NCBI RefSeq assembly: GCF_000973725.1
Contig: NZ_CP009621.1
Span: 2,206,501-2,270,500 of the forward strand
Direction of reading: 5' to 3'
Source: Pontibacter korlensis
GTDB taxonomy: Bacteria; Bacteroidota; Bacteroidia; Cytophagales; Hymenobacteraceae
DNA: 64,000 bases
Shown here: positions 1-7,974 of the stretch, in pieces
How the letters are laid out: every line of letters starts with the position of its first letter
How positions within the stretch are numbered: the stretch's first letter is position 1
Notes under the pieces: generated by a model
The model's input: only the letters and a program-made list of their open reading frames with translations
What the model was told of the DNA's origin: nothing
Database searches by the model: none
Made by a program: the position numbers and the translations under genes

Positions 1-1
1 G

Positions 2-964
2 ACTGTTTACTGGACACACCAATTTGATCAAGTGCTGAATCTGCTGGCATTTGAGGCAGAACACCTTTACCTGAACACAAACGAGCACCTGCGTGCCGTA
101 GTAGAGGTGGAAACCCGCGATGCTCGCTTCATCAAAACTATAAAAGAACGTTATCCGCTGCACAGGTACGAGCGGAGCGCCCCAATTATGCACCACTTGC
201 GGGCTATTAAGTCTGAGCGTGAAATAGAGCTGATCCAGAAAGCATGCGATATTACTGATAAAGCATTCCGCAGGCTGCTAAGTTTTATAAAGCCAGGTGT
301 AATGGAGTATGAGATTGAGGCGGAGATTTACCACGAATTCCTGCGCAACCGTTCCAAAGGGCCGGCTTATGAGTCTATTATTGCCTCAGGCGAAAATGCC
401 TGTATCCTGCATTATGTAGATAACAACCGGGAGTGCAAAGACGGAGACCTTGTGTTGATGGACTTCGGGGCGGAATATGCCAACTATGCAGCAGACCTTA
501 CGCGCACGGTGCCAGTTAACGGTAAGTTTACGAAGCGACAGCGCGAAGTATATAATTCGGTGCTGACTGTAATGAAAACAGCGGTACAAATGCTGGTGCC
601 GGGGAACACGCTGGACCAGTACCACAAGTTTGTTGGTACCCTGATGGAGAACGAGCTGATAAAACTGGGCTTGCTCAATGAGGGCGATGTGCGTAACCAG
701 GACCCTGAAAAGCCGCTGTATAAAAAGTACTTTATGCATGGCACTTCACACCACCTCGGGCTGGATGTACACGATGTTGGCAACAAGTTCAGGCCTTTTG
801 AGGAGGGGATGGTGTTTACCTGTGAGCCCGGAATCTATATTCGGGAAGAAGGGATTGGAGTACGCCTGGAGAACGATATCCTCATCACCCACAACGGGCC
901 AAAGGACCTAATGCAGAATATCCCTATAGAGGCCGACGACATTGAGCAACTGATGAAAAAATAA
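2..964 (+). CDS. pepP: Xaa-Pro aminopeptidase (M24 family), 5' end outside window
   Basis: The frame is open to the first base of the window, so the N-terminus is missing; the GTG at 32 is probably internal. Counting from that GTG, the M24 (pita-bread) metallopeptidase domain supplies the complete dinuclear metal site: Asp144 (in MDFGAEYANYAAD), Asp155, His240 (in HGTSHHLGLDVHD), Glu265 (CEPGIYI) and Glu280 (VRLEND). The stretch before about residue 50 would be the end of the AMP_N domain typical of PepP. The enzyme removes an N-terminal residue that precedes proline and is normally cytoplasmic. A strong hairpin terminator follows 34 bases after the stop, so it ends its transcript. Family assignment is secure; the exact subfamily is inferred from the partial sequence. 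Confidence 0.93.
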   Translation, partial: TVYWTHQFDQVLNLLAFEAEHLYLNTNEHLRAVVEVETRDARFIKTIKERYPLHRYERSAPIMHHLRAIKSEREIELIQKACDITDKAFRRLLSFIKPGVMEYEIEAEIYHEFLRNRSKGPAYESIIASGENACILHYVDNNRECKDGDLVLMDFGAEYANYAADLTRTVPVNGKFTKRQREVYNSVLTVMKTAVQMLVPGNTLDQYHKFVGTLMENELIKLGLLNEGDVRNQDPEKPLYKKYFMHGTSHHLGLDVHDVGNKFRPFEEGMVFTCEPGIYIREEGIGVRLENDILITHNGPKDLMQNIPIEADDIEQLMKK

Positions 965-998
965 GCATACCGGAAGTACCGTATGCACAATGCATGGA

Positions 999-1030
999 AA
1001 AGGCTGCAGGATAAATTCCTGCAGCCTTTT
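999..1030 (+). terminator. Intrinsic terminator of the aminopeptidase gene
   Basis: A 12-bp perfect stem (arms 999-1010 and 1018-1029) encloses a 7-base loop and runs into a T-rich tract. Confidence 0.85.
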
Positions 1031-1353
1031 TTGTTGTGCTTACATCAAAAAAAAGTCCCTTGCATCAAAATAATTTTTGGCATAAAACCTTGCGCTACAG
1101 TTTCAGTTTGAAGTATAAACTATGTGCTTGGTAGAACCATCATCGAGAAAACCAGTACAATTTACCAAGTGGAGCACAATGTGTTATGTTCAACCGGTTA
1201 TTTAAGATGCCTATGGACGAACATTTTCTCTTTATGAAATGGCATGGTAGGAAGCCTCTGAGGTTTCCTGAAACGAGGGGATTTTTTAAGTATAAAATAA
1301 ACTCGTTTCAAAACATGCACGTATTGTCATATCAACATATATTTTGTAGAATC
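1031..1353. other. AT-rich intergenic leader, no gene seen
   Basis: The stretch between the terminator and the OmpA-like gene is AT-rich. The OmpA frame stays open here back to an ATG at 1186, but the 56 residues it would add are not protein-like and lie upstream of a clean signal peptide, so I read this as a long untranslated leader. Two copies of the window-wide word AAGTATA occur near 1111 and 1289. No exact TAnnTTTG promoter box is present; a near match with one extra base (TATATTTTG) lies just before the chosen start. Confidence 0.45.
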
Positions 1354-2826
1354 ATGCAAACACATTTATCGAAAATTTGTAGACTAGCTTTCGCACTCGC
1401 GTTCCTGCTTATGGCAGGGCCCGATGTTTTTGCGCAAAGCTCCGACCAAAAAACAAACCTGCAGATATACGGAAGTGCCTTACAGTATAAAGGTGACATT
1501 ACAGGCGACGATGAGTTCGGCGACCTGGAGTGGGGCGGAGGTATATCGCTAAACCGCTACCTAAGCCCTTCTTTTGATGCAGGTTTGCATCTGACCTACG
1601 GTAGCACAGAGGATACAGGTATTGGCTCTATGGCTGGTAGCATGTTTGATGCTCAAATGGGTACAGCAATGCTGGGTCTGCGCCTGAAAATGTATGGTAC
1701 CATCCTGAAAGAGGATGCCTTTATAGGTCCATACCTTCAGATTGCGGGTGGTGGTGCCTGGGCTAAAACAGATGCGACCCGTGCCGATGGTACAATGCAG
1801 CAAGACGACAAGTTCTTTACTACAGCGGCCAGAGGTGGTGCCGGTATCCGTTTCCGTTTCTCTGATGCGGTAAGCGCTTTTGTGGAAACCAACTACATGA
1901 TCATCGGCCAAGATAAAATCGATGGCTATGATGTAGGCGACAACGACCGCTTCCTGATGCATAACGTGGGCCTTGGTTTTAACCTGGGTAAAGCAAAAGA
2001 CACTGACGGCGACGGTGTGCCAGACAGACGCGACGACTGCCCTGACACTCCAACTGGCGTGCAGGTAGACAAGAGAGGTTGCCCTGTTGATACTGATGGC
2101 GACGGTGTGCCTGACTACCAGGATGAGTGCCCGTCTGAGGCTGGTGTAGCTAACTTGAATGGTTGCCCTGACCGCGACGGTGACGGTGTGGCTGACAAGA
2201 ATGATCAGTGCCCTGATGAGGCTGGTACTGCCGCTACAAACGGTTGCCCTGACTCTGACAACGATGGTGTAGCTGATGCACAGGATAAGTGCCCTGACAC
2301 ACCAGCTGGCGTACAAGTTGGCCCAGATGGTTGCCCTGTAGACTCTGACGGTGATGGTGTTCCTGATAACGAGGATGCCTGCCCTAACTCTGCCGGTACT
2401 GCTGAAACAAAAGGCTGCCCTGAGCTAGATGAAGCCACGCTGAAACTGATCGAAGAGAAAGTACGCTTTGAGTTCGACAGAGCTAGAGTACAGGATAGCT
2501 ATAAGCAGCTGCTAGACAGCATTACTGTAGCGCTGCAGAAATACCCAGACCACGTACTGTTGATCAAAGGTCACGCTGACCACATCGGTTCTGAAGAGTA
2601 CAACCAAGCGCTGTCTGAGCGCAGAGCCGAAGCTGTGAAAGAATATCTGATCCAGCAAGGTGTTCAGAACCCTGATCGACTGGTAACAAAAGGTTACGGT
2701 GAAACTCAGCCACTTGTAAAAGTAAACGAGCGCCTGTCTAGACGTAGAACTGAGAAACAACGTGCCCAAAACAGAAGGGTAGGTTTCGAGATGAATACGC
2801 CGGACATGCAGTTGAATATGGAATAA
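1354..2826 (+). CDS. OmpA-family outer-membrane protein with thrombospondin type 3 repeats
   Basis: A 490-residue envelope protein that probably ties the outer membrane to peptidoglycan. The start at 1354 is chosen because it places a classical signal peptide (KICRLAFALAFLLMAG, cleavage after VFAQ) at the N-terminus; the upstream in-frame ATG at 1186 would bury it. After the signal comes a glycine/aromatic-rich region likely to form a beta barrel (about 28-210), then about five acidic calcium-binding thrombospondin type 3 repeats of the form DxDGDGVxDxxDxCP (about 215-360), then a C-terminal OmpA peptidoglycan-binding domain (about 370-485) with the pattern GHADxxGSxxYNxxLSxRRAxAV. A strong terminator follows directly. 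This layout is common in Bacteroidota; the individual substrate or partner is unknown. Confidence 0.92.
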   Translation: MQTHLSKICRLAFALAFLLMAGPDVFAQSSDQKTNLQIYGSALQYKGDITGDDEFGDLEWGGGISLNRYLSPSFDAGLHLTYGSTEDTGIGSMAGSMFDAQMGTAMLGLRLKMYGTILKEDAFIGPYLQIAGGGAWAKTDATRADGTMQQDDKFFTTAARGGAGIRFRFSDAVSAFVETNYMIIGQDKIDGYDVGDNDRFLMHNVGLGFNLGKAKDTDGDGVPDRRDDCPDTPTGVQVDKRGCPVDTDGDGVPDYQDECPSEAGVANLNGCPDRDGDGVADKNDQCPDEAGTAATNGCPDSDNDGVADAQDKCPDTPAGVQVGPDGCPVDSDGDGVPDNEDACPNSAGTAETKGCPELDEATLKLIEEKVRFEFDRARVQDSYKQLLDSITVALQKYPDHVLLIKGHADHIGSEEYNQALSERRAEAVKEYLIQQGVQNPDRLVTKGYGETQPLVKVNERLSRRRTEKQRAQNRRVGFEMNTPDMQLNME

Positions 2827-2850
2827 TAAATCTGAGATAACACAAATCGA

Positions 2851-2886
2851 AAAGCGCCACAGGCAGATGCCTGTGGCGCTTTTTTT
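2851..2886 (+). terminator. Intrinsic terminator of the OmpA-like gene
   Basis: A 14-bp GC-rich perfect stem (2851-2864 with 2869-2882) with a 4-base loop is followed by a run of T. Confidence 0.9.
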
Positions 2887-2911
2887 ATACCTGATGTAAC
2901 AACTAGTAAAA

Positions 2912-2965
2912 GAAAAAGCAGGTTTATCACCAAGAGTGGTCGGAAGGAATTCCGACCACTTTTTC
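2912..2965. repeat. Left terminal inverted repeat of the IS4-type element
   Basis: It pairs with 3924-3977. Positions 2936-2959 form a nearly perfect palindrome followed by T residues, so the repeat also looks like a transcription terminator reading inward. Confidence 0.8.
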
Positions 2966-3039
2966 ATTGGGGCTGTTTTTTCACTTTCTTGATCTCTCTG
3001 CTTCTCTTGTTTGTTGTCTTTACAGGCTAAAAGATAAAG

Positions 3040-3924
3040 ATGATGAGCATATTCAAAGACCACAGGATGAGTGTGAGCCAACTGCTGGAGCCTATCCCCG
3101 AGCAATACCTGGCGCAACTCTCCCTTCAAAGCAGCGTAGGGCATGCAAGCGGCAGGAAGGCAGTCCAATACACCGTGGCCTTTGATGGGGTGCTGCCCTG
3201 CAGCGCCCAGGCCTTCAGCGAGCGCAGCTATAACAGCGAGGAGGTGGCCCTGTCCCACCTGGTCTGGCAGCATGCCAGGAAGGAGGCTGGCCACAAAAAC
3301 CTGTATGTGCTGGACCGGGGCCTGCAATCGGCCCAAAGCCTGGCGGCCTTTGAGGCGCAGCAGGTGCGCTTTGTCTGCCGGGTGAAGGAAAACCGCAAGT
3401 ATGAGCGCAAGGCCAACCTGCTTGAGCCAGGACAGCAGACAGACCTGGGCGAAGGGGTGCTGAGGAGCGATCAGCTCGTCAGGCTTTACTGCGGCAAGCC
3501 CATCCACAACAGGAAAGGAAACATCCATTACCGGGAAAGCCTGCTGGAGCAGGATTTCCGCCTCCTCATCGTGGAAAGCAAGCAGGACCCAAAGCAGCGC
3601 TACTGGCTGTTGACCAATGCCCTGCAGATGCCTGCTGAAGAGGTAGCCAAGGCCTACCGGCGCAGGTGGGACATGGAGGTGTTCTTTCGCTTCTTTAAGC
3701 AGGAGCTCAACCTGAGCCACTTGGTCTCGCTCAACCAAAACGGCATAGAGGTGATGCTCTACATGACCCTGATTGTGGCCATGCTGCTGCTTATCTACAA
3801 ACAGGCCAACGCCATTGGCTACAAAACGGCCAAACGCAGGTTTGCTATGGAAGTCAGAAACCTGGCTATTGCCATCATCGTGGCAGAGTGCGGTGGGGAC
3901 TTGGACAAACTCTTTAAAACATAA
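3040..3924 (+). CDS. IS4-family transposase, likely lacking part of its catalytic core
   Basis: The 294-residue protein carries the later parts of the IS4 DDE core: the second Asp in VLDRGL (about residue 92) and the family signature Y(2)R(3)E(6)K in YRRRWDMEVFFRFFK (about 206-220), which holds the catalytic Glu. Family members I know run near 380-400 residues and have a first Asp (DST or DGT) well ahead of a strand like KAVQYTVAFDG. Here the N-terminal motif ending LAQLSLQSS runs straight into VGHASGRKAVQYTVAFDG, so roughly 100 residues including that first Asp seem to be missing without a frameshift. The gene may thus be a defective copy, mobile only if another transposase acts on its ends. 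The start at 3040 or the adjacent ATG at 3043 cannot be told apart. Confidence 0.8.
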   Translation: MMSIFKDHRMSVSQLLEPIPEQYLAQLSLQSSVGHASGRKAVQYTVAFDGVLPCSAQAFSERSYNSEEVALSHLVWQHARKEAGHKNLYVLDRGLQSAQSLAAFEAQQVRFVCRVKENRKYERKANLLEPGQQTDLGEGVLRSDQLVRLYCGKPIHNRKGNIHYRESLLEQDFRLLIVESKQDPKQRYWLLTNALQMPAEEVAKAYRRRWDMEVFFRFFKQELNLSHLVSLNQNGIEVMLYMTLIVAMLLLIYKQANAIGYKTAKRRFAMEVRNLAIAIIVAECGGDLDKLFKT

Positions 3925-3977
3925 AAAAAGTGGTCGGAATTTCTTCCGACCACTCCTGGCCAATGGCCTGCCTTTTC
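3924..3977. repeat. Right terminal inverted repeat of the IS4-type element
   Basis: It mirrors 2912-2965 and overlaps the last base of the transposase stop codon. The palindrome at 3929-3953 would act as a terminator for the transposase message and for the opposite strand. Confidence 0.8.
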
Positions 3978-4163
3978 AAAAATCAACGTTCACTAAACTT
4001 TAATTTACTTTATCTCTAAGCTTCAGGTAAAATCTGCTCTAAGCTTTGTTTTATAACCATGGGAGCAGGTTTATACTTCTGCTATAATAACAGAAAGCGG
4101 CAGTAGATGTTTTAAGGAAGAGCTAGAAAGTAATCTGACATTCCTAGGACTACTTTCAGGGAT

Positions 4164-4212
4164 AAAAAGGAAGCCGCCCACAGGATACAGCCCTGTGGGC
4201 GGCTTCCTTTTT
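4164..4212 (-). terminator. Bidirectional-looking terminator after pyrB
   Basis: A 21-bp stem (4164-4184 with 4192-4212) and a short loop, with A residues on one side and T residues on the other. It lies 29 bases beyond the pyrB stop. The stretch 3978-4163 before it holds no gene. Confidence 0.9.
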
Positions 4213-4240
4213 ATACTTTATCTTATAGTTTACAGAATGT

Positions 4241-5164
4241 CTAACCTTTCTGTGCCAGCAAGTATAGCACAGCCATACGAACGGCCACACCGTTTTCTAC
4301 TTGGCTTAGAATGATAGAGTGATGTGAGTCGGCAGCATCAGAGCTTAGCTCTACGCCACGGTTTATCGGCCCCGGGTGCATCAGCACTATTTCTTTGTTC
4401 AGGCTGTCGAGCATCTTCTTATCAATGCCATAGTAGAGCGTGTACTCGCGCAGCGATGGGAAGTACTTCATCTGCTGGCGCTCCAGCTGTATGCGTAGCA
4501 CGTTGGCCACATCGCACCATTCCAACGCTTTGCGTACGTTCGTCTCCACCTTTACGCCCAGCTCCTTAATGTACTTTGGCAGTAACGTAATTGGCCCGCA
4601 AACCATTACCTCGGCTCCTTGCTTCTGCAGGGCGAAAATATTGGAAAGAGCTACGCGCGAGTGCAGGATGTCTCCGATAATCACCACTTTCTTACCGGCT
4701 ACTTCGCCTAATCTCTCCCGAATGGAGAAAGAGTCGAGCAGGGCCTGGGTAGGGTGTTCGTGAGTGCCATCGCCTGCGTTAACAATGTTCGCCGGTATGT
4801 GCTTGCTGAGGAAGTGTGGTGCACCTGGGCTGGAGTGGCGCATAACGATCATGTCCACTTTCATGGCCAAGATATTGTTTACCGTATCCAGTAAGGTTTC
4901 GCCTTTCTTTACAGAACTGCTGCTGCTGCTAAAGTTGATAACATCGGCAGAAAGACGCTTTTCGGCCAGCTCGAAGGAGAGGCGCGTACGCGTGGAGTTC
5001 TCGAAAAATACGTTGGCGATGGTAATGTCGCGCAGCGAAGGCACTTTCTTAATCGGCCTGTTCAGTACATCCTTAAAATTATCGGCAGTCTCAAAAATGA
5101 GCTGGATGTCTTGCGGGGTGATGTCTTTGATACCTAACAGGTGCCGGACGCTGAGCTCTTGCAT
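4241..5164 (-). CDS. pyrB: Aspartate carbamoyltransferase catalytic subunit
   Basis: It condenses carbamoyl phosphate with aspartate to carbamoyl aspartate, the committed step of pyrimidine synthesis, in the cytoplasm. The family markers are all present: the carbamoyl-phosphate loop FENSTRTR near residue 55, the swinging-loop SSSSSVKKGE near 80-90, HPTQALLD near 137, the Arg-containing aspartate-binding segment, and HPGPINRG near 265. At 307 residues it has the normal length of the catalytic chain; no regulatory chain (pyrI) is adjacent. It follows pyrR by 15 bases on the same strand, so the two are co-transcribed, and a strong terminator ends the unit. Control by the upstream PyrR is plausible, but I see no clear attenuator between them. 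Confidence 0.97.
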   Translation of the reverse strand: MQELSVRHLLGIKDITPQDIQLIFETADNFKDVLNRPIKKVPSLRDITIANVFFENSTRTRLSFELAEKRLSADVINFSSSSSSVKKGETLLDTVNNILAMKVDMIVMRHSSPGAPHFLSKHIPANIVNAGDGTHEHPTQALLDSFSIRERLGEVAGKKVVIIGDILHSRVALSNIFALQKQGAEVMVCGPITLLPKYIKELGVKVETNVRKALEWCDVANVLRIQLERQQMKYFPSLREYTLYYGIDKKMLDSLNKEIVLMHPGPINRGVELSSDAADSHHSIILSQVENGVAVRMAVLYLLAQKG

Positions 5165-5179
5165 GTATAGTGAGAAGTT

Positions 5180-5728
5180 TTATTCTTCGGTTTTGGTAAT
5201 CAGCCAGATGGCATCCTCCTCGGCCTGCTGTTCCTTCCACTCTACCAGCACCCGTTGGCTCTGCAGGGAGTTTACCTGGTGGCCCACATAGGTTGGCTGA
5301 ATAGGCAGGTGGCGTGTGTAGAGGCGGTCTATTAGTACCAACAGCTCCACACTGGCAGGTCGGCCGTAAGCAATCATGGCATCCAGGGCAGCACGCACTG
5401 AGCGGCCTGTAAACAACACGTCATCCACCAGGATAACCTTTTTACCTTCTACCAGAAAATTGATTTTGGTAGCGTTGGCTGTGATAGGTGTTTCGCGGCG
5501 GCGGAAATCGTCGCGATGGAAGGTGGTGTCGAGAAGGCCGGTAGGTACTTGTTTGCCTAGTATAGTAGCCAGAGTGCTTTGAATGCGCTGCGCTACAAAT
5601 CTGCCGCGCGGCTGCAGGCCCAGAATTACAGAATCATTAAAATCGCCATGGTTCTCGATAAGCTGGTGGCACAGGCGCATCACCATAATTTCGAGCAGTT
5701 GGTGGTTTACAATGAGTCTTTTCTGCAT
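5180..5728 (-). CDS. pyrR: PyrR bifunctional regulator / uracil phosphoribosyltransferase
   Basis: A 182-residue type I phosphoribosyltransferase with the PRPP-binding loop VILVDDVLFTGRSVRAAL near residue 97-114 and the DRLYTRHLPIQPTYVG segment typical of PyrR. In characterised species PyrR binds UMP and pyr mRNA to attenuate the operon, and it also converts uracil plus PRPP to UMP. The frame is open to an ATG at 5749, but that codon lies inside the -7 element of a good promoter, so I place the start at 5728 (MQKRLIVN). It is the first gene of a two-gene unit with pyrB. Whether this copy really binds RNA cannot be read from the sequence. Confidence 0.93.
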   Translation of the reverse strand: MQKRLIVNHQLLEIMVMRLCHQLIENHGDFNDSVILGLQPRGRFVAQRIQSTLATILGKQVPTGLLDTTFHRDDFRRRETPITANATKINFLVEGKKVILVDDVLFTGRSVRAALDAMIAYGRPASVELLVLIDRLYTRHLPIQPTYVGHQVNSLQSQRVLVEWKEQQAEEDAIWLITKTEE

Positions 5729-5746
5729 AGCCGGGAGAATTAGATG

Positions 5747-5777
5747 CAAATATAGAAAGTCAGGTGAAGATGCGAAA
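5747..5777 (-). promoter_or_regulatory. Predicted Bacteroidota promoter for pyrR-pyrB
   Basis: Read on the minus strand: TTTC, 19 bases, TATATTTG (consensus TTTG, about 19, TAnnTTTG). The -7 box ends 18 bases before the chosen pyrR start and overlaps the longer alternative start, which argues against the latter. Confidence 0.65.
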
Positions 5778-5870
5778 GGTTTAAAGCATTTAGCGCGAGC
5801 CGTAAGTAATTTTATACTTTAAGTGGCTTTAATAAAGCACAGGTTTAGCCTACGCTGCAGGAGAAAGATC

Positions 5871-7355
5871 TTAGAATGTGATCTTGTTCACATAGAAAAC
5901 AGACCGGAAGTTGGCACCTTTTGCTTTGATGCGTTGAAAACCAAAGGCAGCCATACTGTTGCCGTACCACCGAATGATACCGGCCTGGCTGGTATACTGT
6001 ACCTTCTCTTCCTCATCGTAGGTTAACAGCTCCAGTTCTGTTTTTTCGTCGTTGTAGCGGTAGTCATCCATAATGTGGTAGATGATCTTGTTATTGTCTG
6101 GGTATGCCATTACGACACGTCCGCCCGACAGGCGCTGTACCTCCACAACGTGTGTCAGTTCGAACGTTGTGATACCAGGTAATGGAAACATATTATCCCA
6201 GAGCAAGATCCCGTTTTTGTCGAAGCCCAAGGCCACAGCATGGGTACGCTTGATCCCATCCGGTAGGCGGTAAGGTCTGTTGTCGAAGTCCAGGGCAAGG
6301 CTACTATTACGTGGGTTTGAGTATTGTGGGTAATAAGCCTCGGCCGCCAGGATATATCCATGCGGAGTTACGATAAGATCGTGTAGCAGCAGACGGTAAT
6401 GAAAGCCGGGACCACGGCCACTTTTCAGGCGCTTTTCCTCACGACGTCGGGTACGTTCCTCACGGCGCGGCTTCATGTACTTTAAGAAGTTTCTGAGTTG
6501 AAGCAGGCTGTAAAAGTTACCCTCTACCACCCGTGAGGCTAAAGGAGTGGCATAAAAGCCTTGGGCAAATCGAAGGTCGCGTGTGCCGTAAGTGCCTATC
6601 AGCATCTTTTCTGTTGTGTCGCCTGGAGTTATTTCAGCATTCAGCAGGTTCCTGTCCTCTTTCTGAATAATGAAGTAGTTGTTGAGGAGTTTACCATTGG
6701 CATCAAAGCTTTTTACCTGCAACCTGGAAACACGACCGTTAGATTCGGTTATGACTGCATCAACACGGTTTTGTCCTGCATCGGCCAGGAGGTCTGAGAA
6801 TGAAGACTGTTCTCCGTAGACCGAAGGCAGGAGATTGGCTTCGCCTGAGAGAGGGTTAAGGTGCATCAGTACAGACTTGCCGTCTTTCCTGTTGCGCCCT
6901 ATAATAAAGTAGTTGCCGTGCAGTACCTTGTACTCATATATGTCTTCCAGAGGGTCCAGGTTAAACTTCTTATGCCAGATGTTGCCAGTTTTGTTGTGCA
7001 CCCGAATGAAAGTATAGTCGCGGAGGTTATCACTGCCGAACACAAGGTAGGTAAAAGGCTCAGCAGTATAGTAGCGTATATAGTCACTGTCCGGGGCTAT
7101 ATTGGCCGTGTCTGTCCATACTTCCTCCAGCTGGCTGTCATACTTGGTAAAATGGAATGTAGCATCCGTTTCCCAAGGGTTGCTAGTTTTATGGTAAACC
7201 AGCAAGCTACTGTCGGGAAACGCAATAACCTCTACTTCTACATCTTCAGGCTCAAAAGGCAACTCCAGGCGCACAGGCTGGGTTGGTTCCTGTGCCCACA
7301 GAGGTACAAGGATAAGCGAGAAAAGCAGGGTGAGCAGGTTACGAGCATGTGGCAT
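5871..7355 (-). CDS. Secreted hypothetical protein, probably beta-rich
   Basis: I do not recognise a characterised family. The 494-residue protein starts with a clear signal peptide (LLTLLFSLILVPLWAQ, cleavage near residue 21), so it is exported. The body is rich in alternating hydrophobic/aromatic strands with repeats of the sort found in beta-propeller proteins (for example YTFIRVHNKTGNIWHKKF, and HAVALGFDKNGILLWDNMF), with one very basic stretch (KPRREERTRRREEKRLKSGRG, about residues 295-316) that would form an exposed loop. There is no lipobox and no type IX sorting domain. It stands alone between the pyr unit and the EVE cluster and has its own promoter with an operator-like dyad. A sensor or scaffold role would be guesswork. 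Confidence 0.85.
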   Translation of the reverse strand: MPHARNLLTLLFSLILVPLWAQEPTQPVRLELPFEPEDVEVEVIAFPDSSLLVYHKTSNPWETDATFHFTKYDSQLEEVWTDTANIAPDSDYIRYYTAEPFTYLVFGSDNLRDYTFIRVHNKTGNIWHKKFNLDPLEDIYEYKVLHGNYFIIGRNRKDGKSVLMHLNPLSGEANLLPSVYGEQSSFSDLLADAGQNRVDAVITESNGRVSRLQVKSFDANGKLLNNYFIIQKEDRNLLNAEITPGDTTEKMLIGTYGTRDLRFAQGFYATPLASRVVEGNFYSLLQLRNFLKYMKPRREERTRRREEKRLKSGRGPGFHYRLLLHDLIVTPHGYILAAEAYYPQYSNPRNSSLALDFDNRPYRLPDGIKRTHAVALGFDKNGILLWDNMFPLPGITTFELTHVVEVQRLSGGRVVMAYPDNNKIIYHIMDDYRYNDEKTELELLTYDEEEKVQYTSQAGIIRWYGNSMAAFGFQRIKAKGANFRSVFYVNKITF

Positions 7356-7394
7356 AGTATCACGGTGTTTGTGCTATCCGGCGGTAGAATAATA

Positions 7395-7426
7395 TAAAAA
7401 TAGCAGCTATTGCATTTTACTGCAAA
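7395..7426 (-). promoter_or_regulatory. Predicted promoter for the secreted hypothetical, overlapped by a dyad
   Basis: On the minus strand: TTTG, 20 bases, TATTTTTA, ending 39 bases before the start codon. An imperfect inverted repeat (arms 7400-7414 and 7421-7436) covers both boxes and the spacer, the usual place for a repressor operator. Confidence 0.5.
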
Positions 7427-7531
7427 TAACTGCTATTCGTTGTTTGCCAATCCTCCCGTAAGTCTTGTTATACAGTTGATGTTACAGTAGATCAAGTGCT
7501 TGTATCAGGTTAACCCGCAAGGGAAAGATAC

Positions 7532-7942
7532 TTAGTTGCCTAGGGCTAGCAGAATATCAAACTCTTCAGGCTTCAGGGGCATTACTGACAGGCGCGACTG
7601 GCGTAGCAGCGCTATGTCCTGCAGGCGTTCGTCTTTCTTTATCTGCTCCAGTGTTACCGGCTCCTTAAAATCGCGGAAAGGTACCAGGTCTACCACTACC
7701 CATTTGCCCTTGTCGTCTTTGGCAGTTGGGTCTGGATATGCCTCTTTGTCTACTTTGGCAATGCCAACAATAGCTTTCTCGGAAACGCTGTGGTAGAACA
7801 GCACCAGGTCGCCGGGCTGCATTTGCTGCATGTTGTTGCGGGCTTGGTAATTGCGTACCCCATCCCACATGGTGCGGCCATCTTTTACCAGATCGGCCCA
7901 GGAATATGTTTCAGGTTCTGATTTTACTAACCAGTGTTGCAT
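7532..7942 (-). CDS. EVE-domain (PUA-like) protein
   Basis: The 136-residue protein is a complete single EVE domain: it begins HWLVKSEPETYSW and contains WDGVRNYQARN (about residues 26-36) and GDLVLFYHS (about 44-52), the hallmarks of the bacterial EVE / thymocyte nuclear protein 1 group. EVE domains share the PUA/YTH fold and bind modified bases in nucleic acid; the physiological ligand of such stand-alone bacterial members is not settled. It is the last of four minus-strand genes; the three upstream ones code for short related membrane proteins, 32 bases or less apart from each other. Whether they work together is unknown. Confidence 0.92.
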   Translation of the reverse strand: MQHWLVKSEPETYSWADLVKDGRTMWDGVRNYQARNNMQQMQPGDLVLFYHSVSEKAIVGIAKVDKEAYPDPTAKDDKGKWVVVDLVPFRDFKEPVTLEQIKKDERLQDIALLRQSRLSVMPLKPEEFDILLALGN

Positions 7943-7974
7943 TGGTGTAAGGGTGAATTAAGAAGTATAGTTTA

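Larger units (their letters stand above)
2912..3977 (+). mobile_element. IS4-type insertion sequence, probably internally deleted
   Basis: The element is bounded by long imperfect inverted repeats, 2912-2965 on the left and 3924-3977 on the right. The outermost 11 bases match 10 of 11 (GAAAAAGCAGG against GAAAAGGCAGG on the complement), then 11 poorly matching bases, then about 31 nearly identical bases, in the same register at both ends. The inner part of each repeat is itself a palindrome around GTGGTCGGAA/TTCCGACCAC. No convincing target duplication can be seen; only an A-run abuts each end. The single gene is a short IS4 transposase, which makes the element (1066 bp) shorter than is usual for the family. 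G+C content is visibly above that of neighbouring genes, suggesting recent arrival. Confidence 0.85.

Noticed and set aside
1990..2430. Regularly spaced DNA repeats that might suggest a CRISPR array or tandem repeat locus.
   Set aside because: They are codons for acidic calcium-binding thrombospondin type 3 repeats in one open frame; spacing and spacer similarity do not fit CRISPR.
2512..3963. A 483-codon open frame on the minus strand across the end of the OmpA-like gene and the whole IS4-type element.
   Set aside because: It is antisense to two well-supported genes, crosses the border of a mobile element, and its translation shows no domain; it arises from the GC-rich third positions of the transposase gene.
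3978..4163. Target-site duplication or remnant gene beside the IS4-type element.
   Set aside because: Only an A-run is shared at the two borders, which is too simple to count, and no open frame is present.
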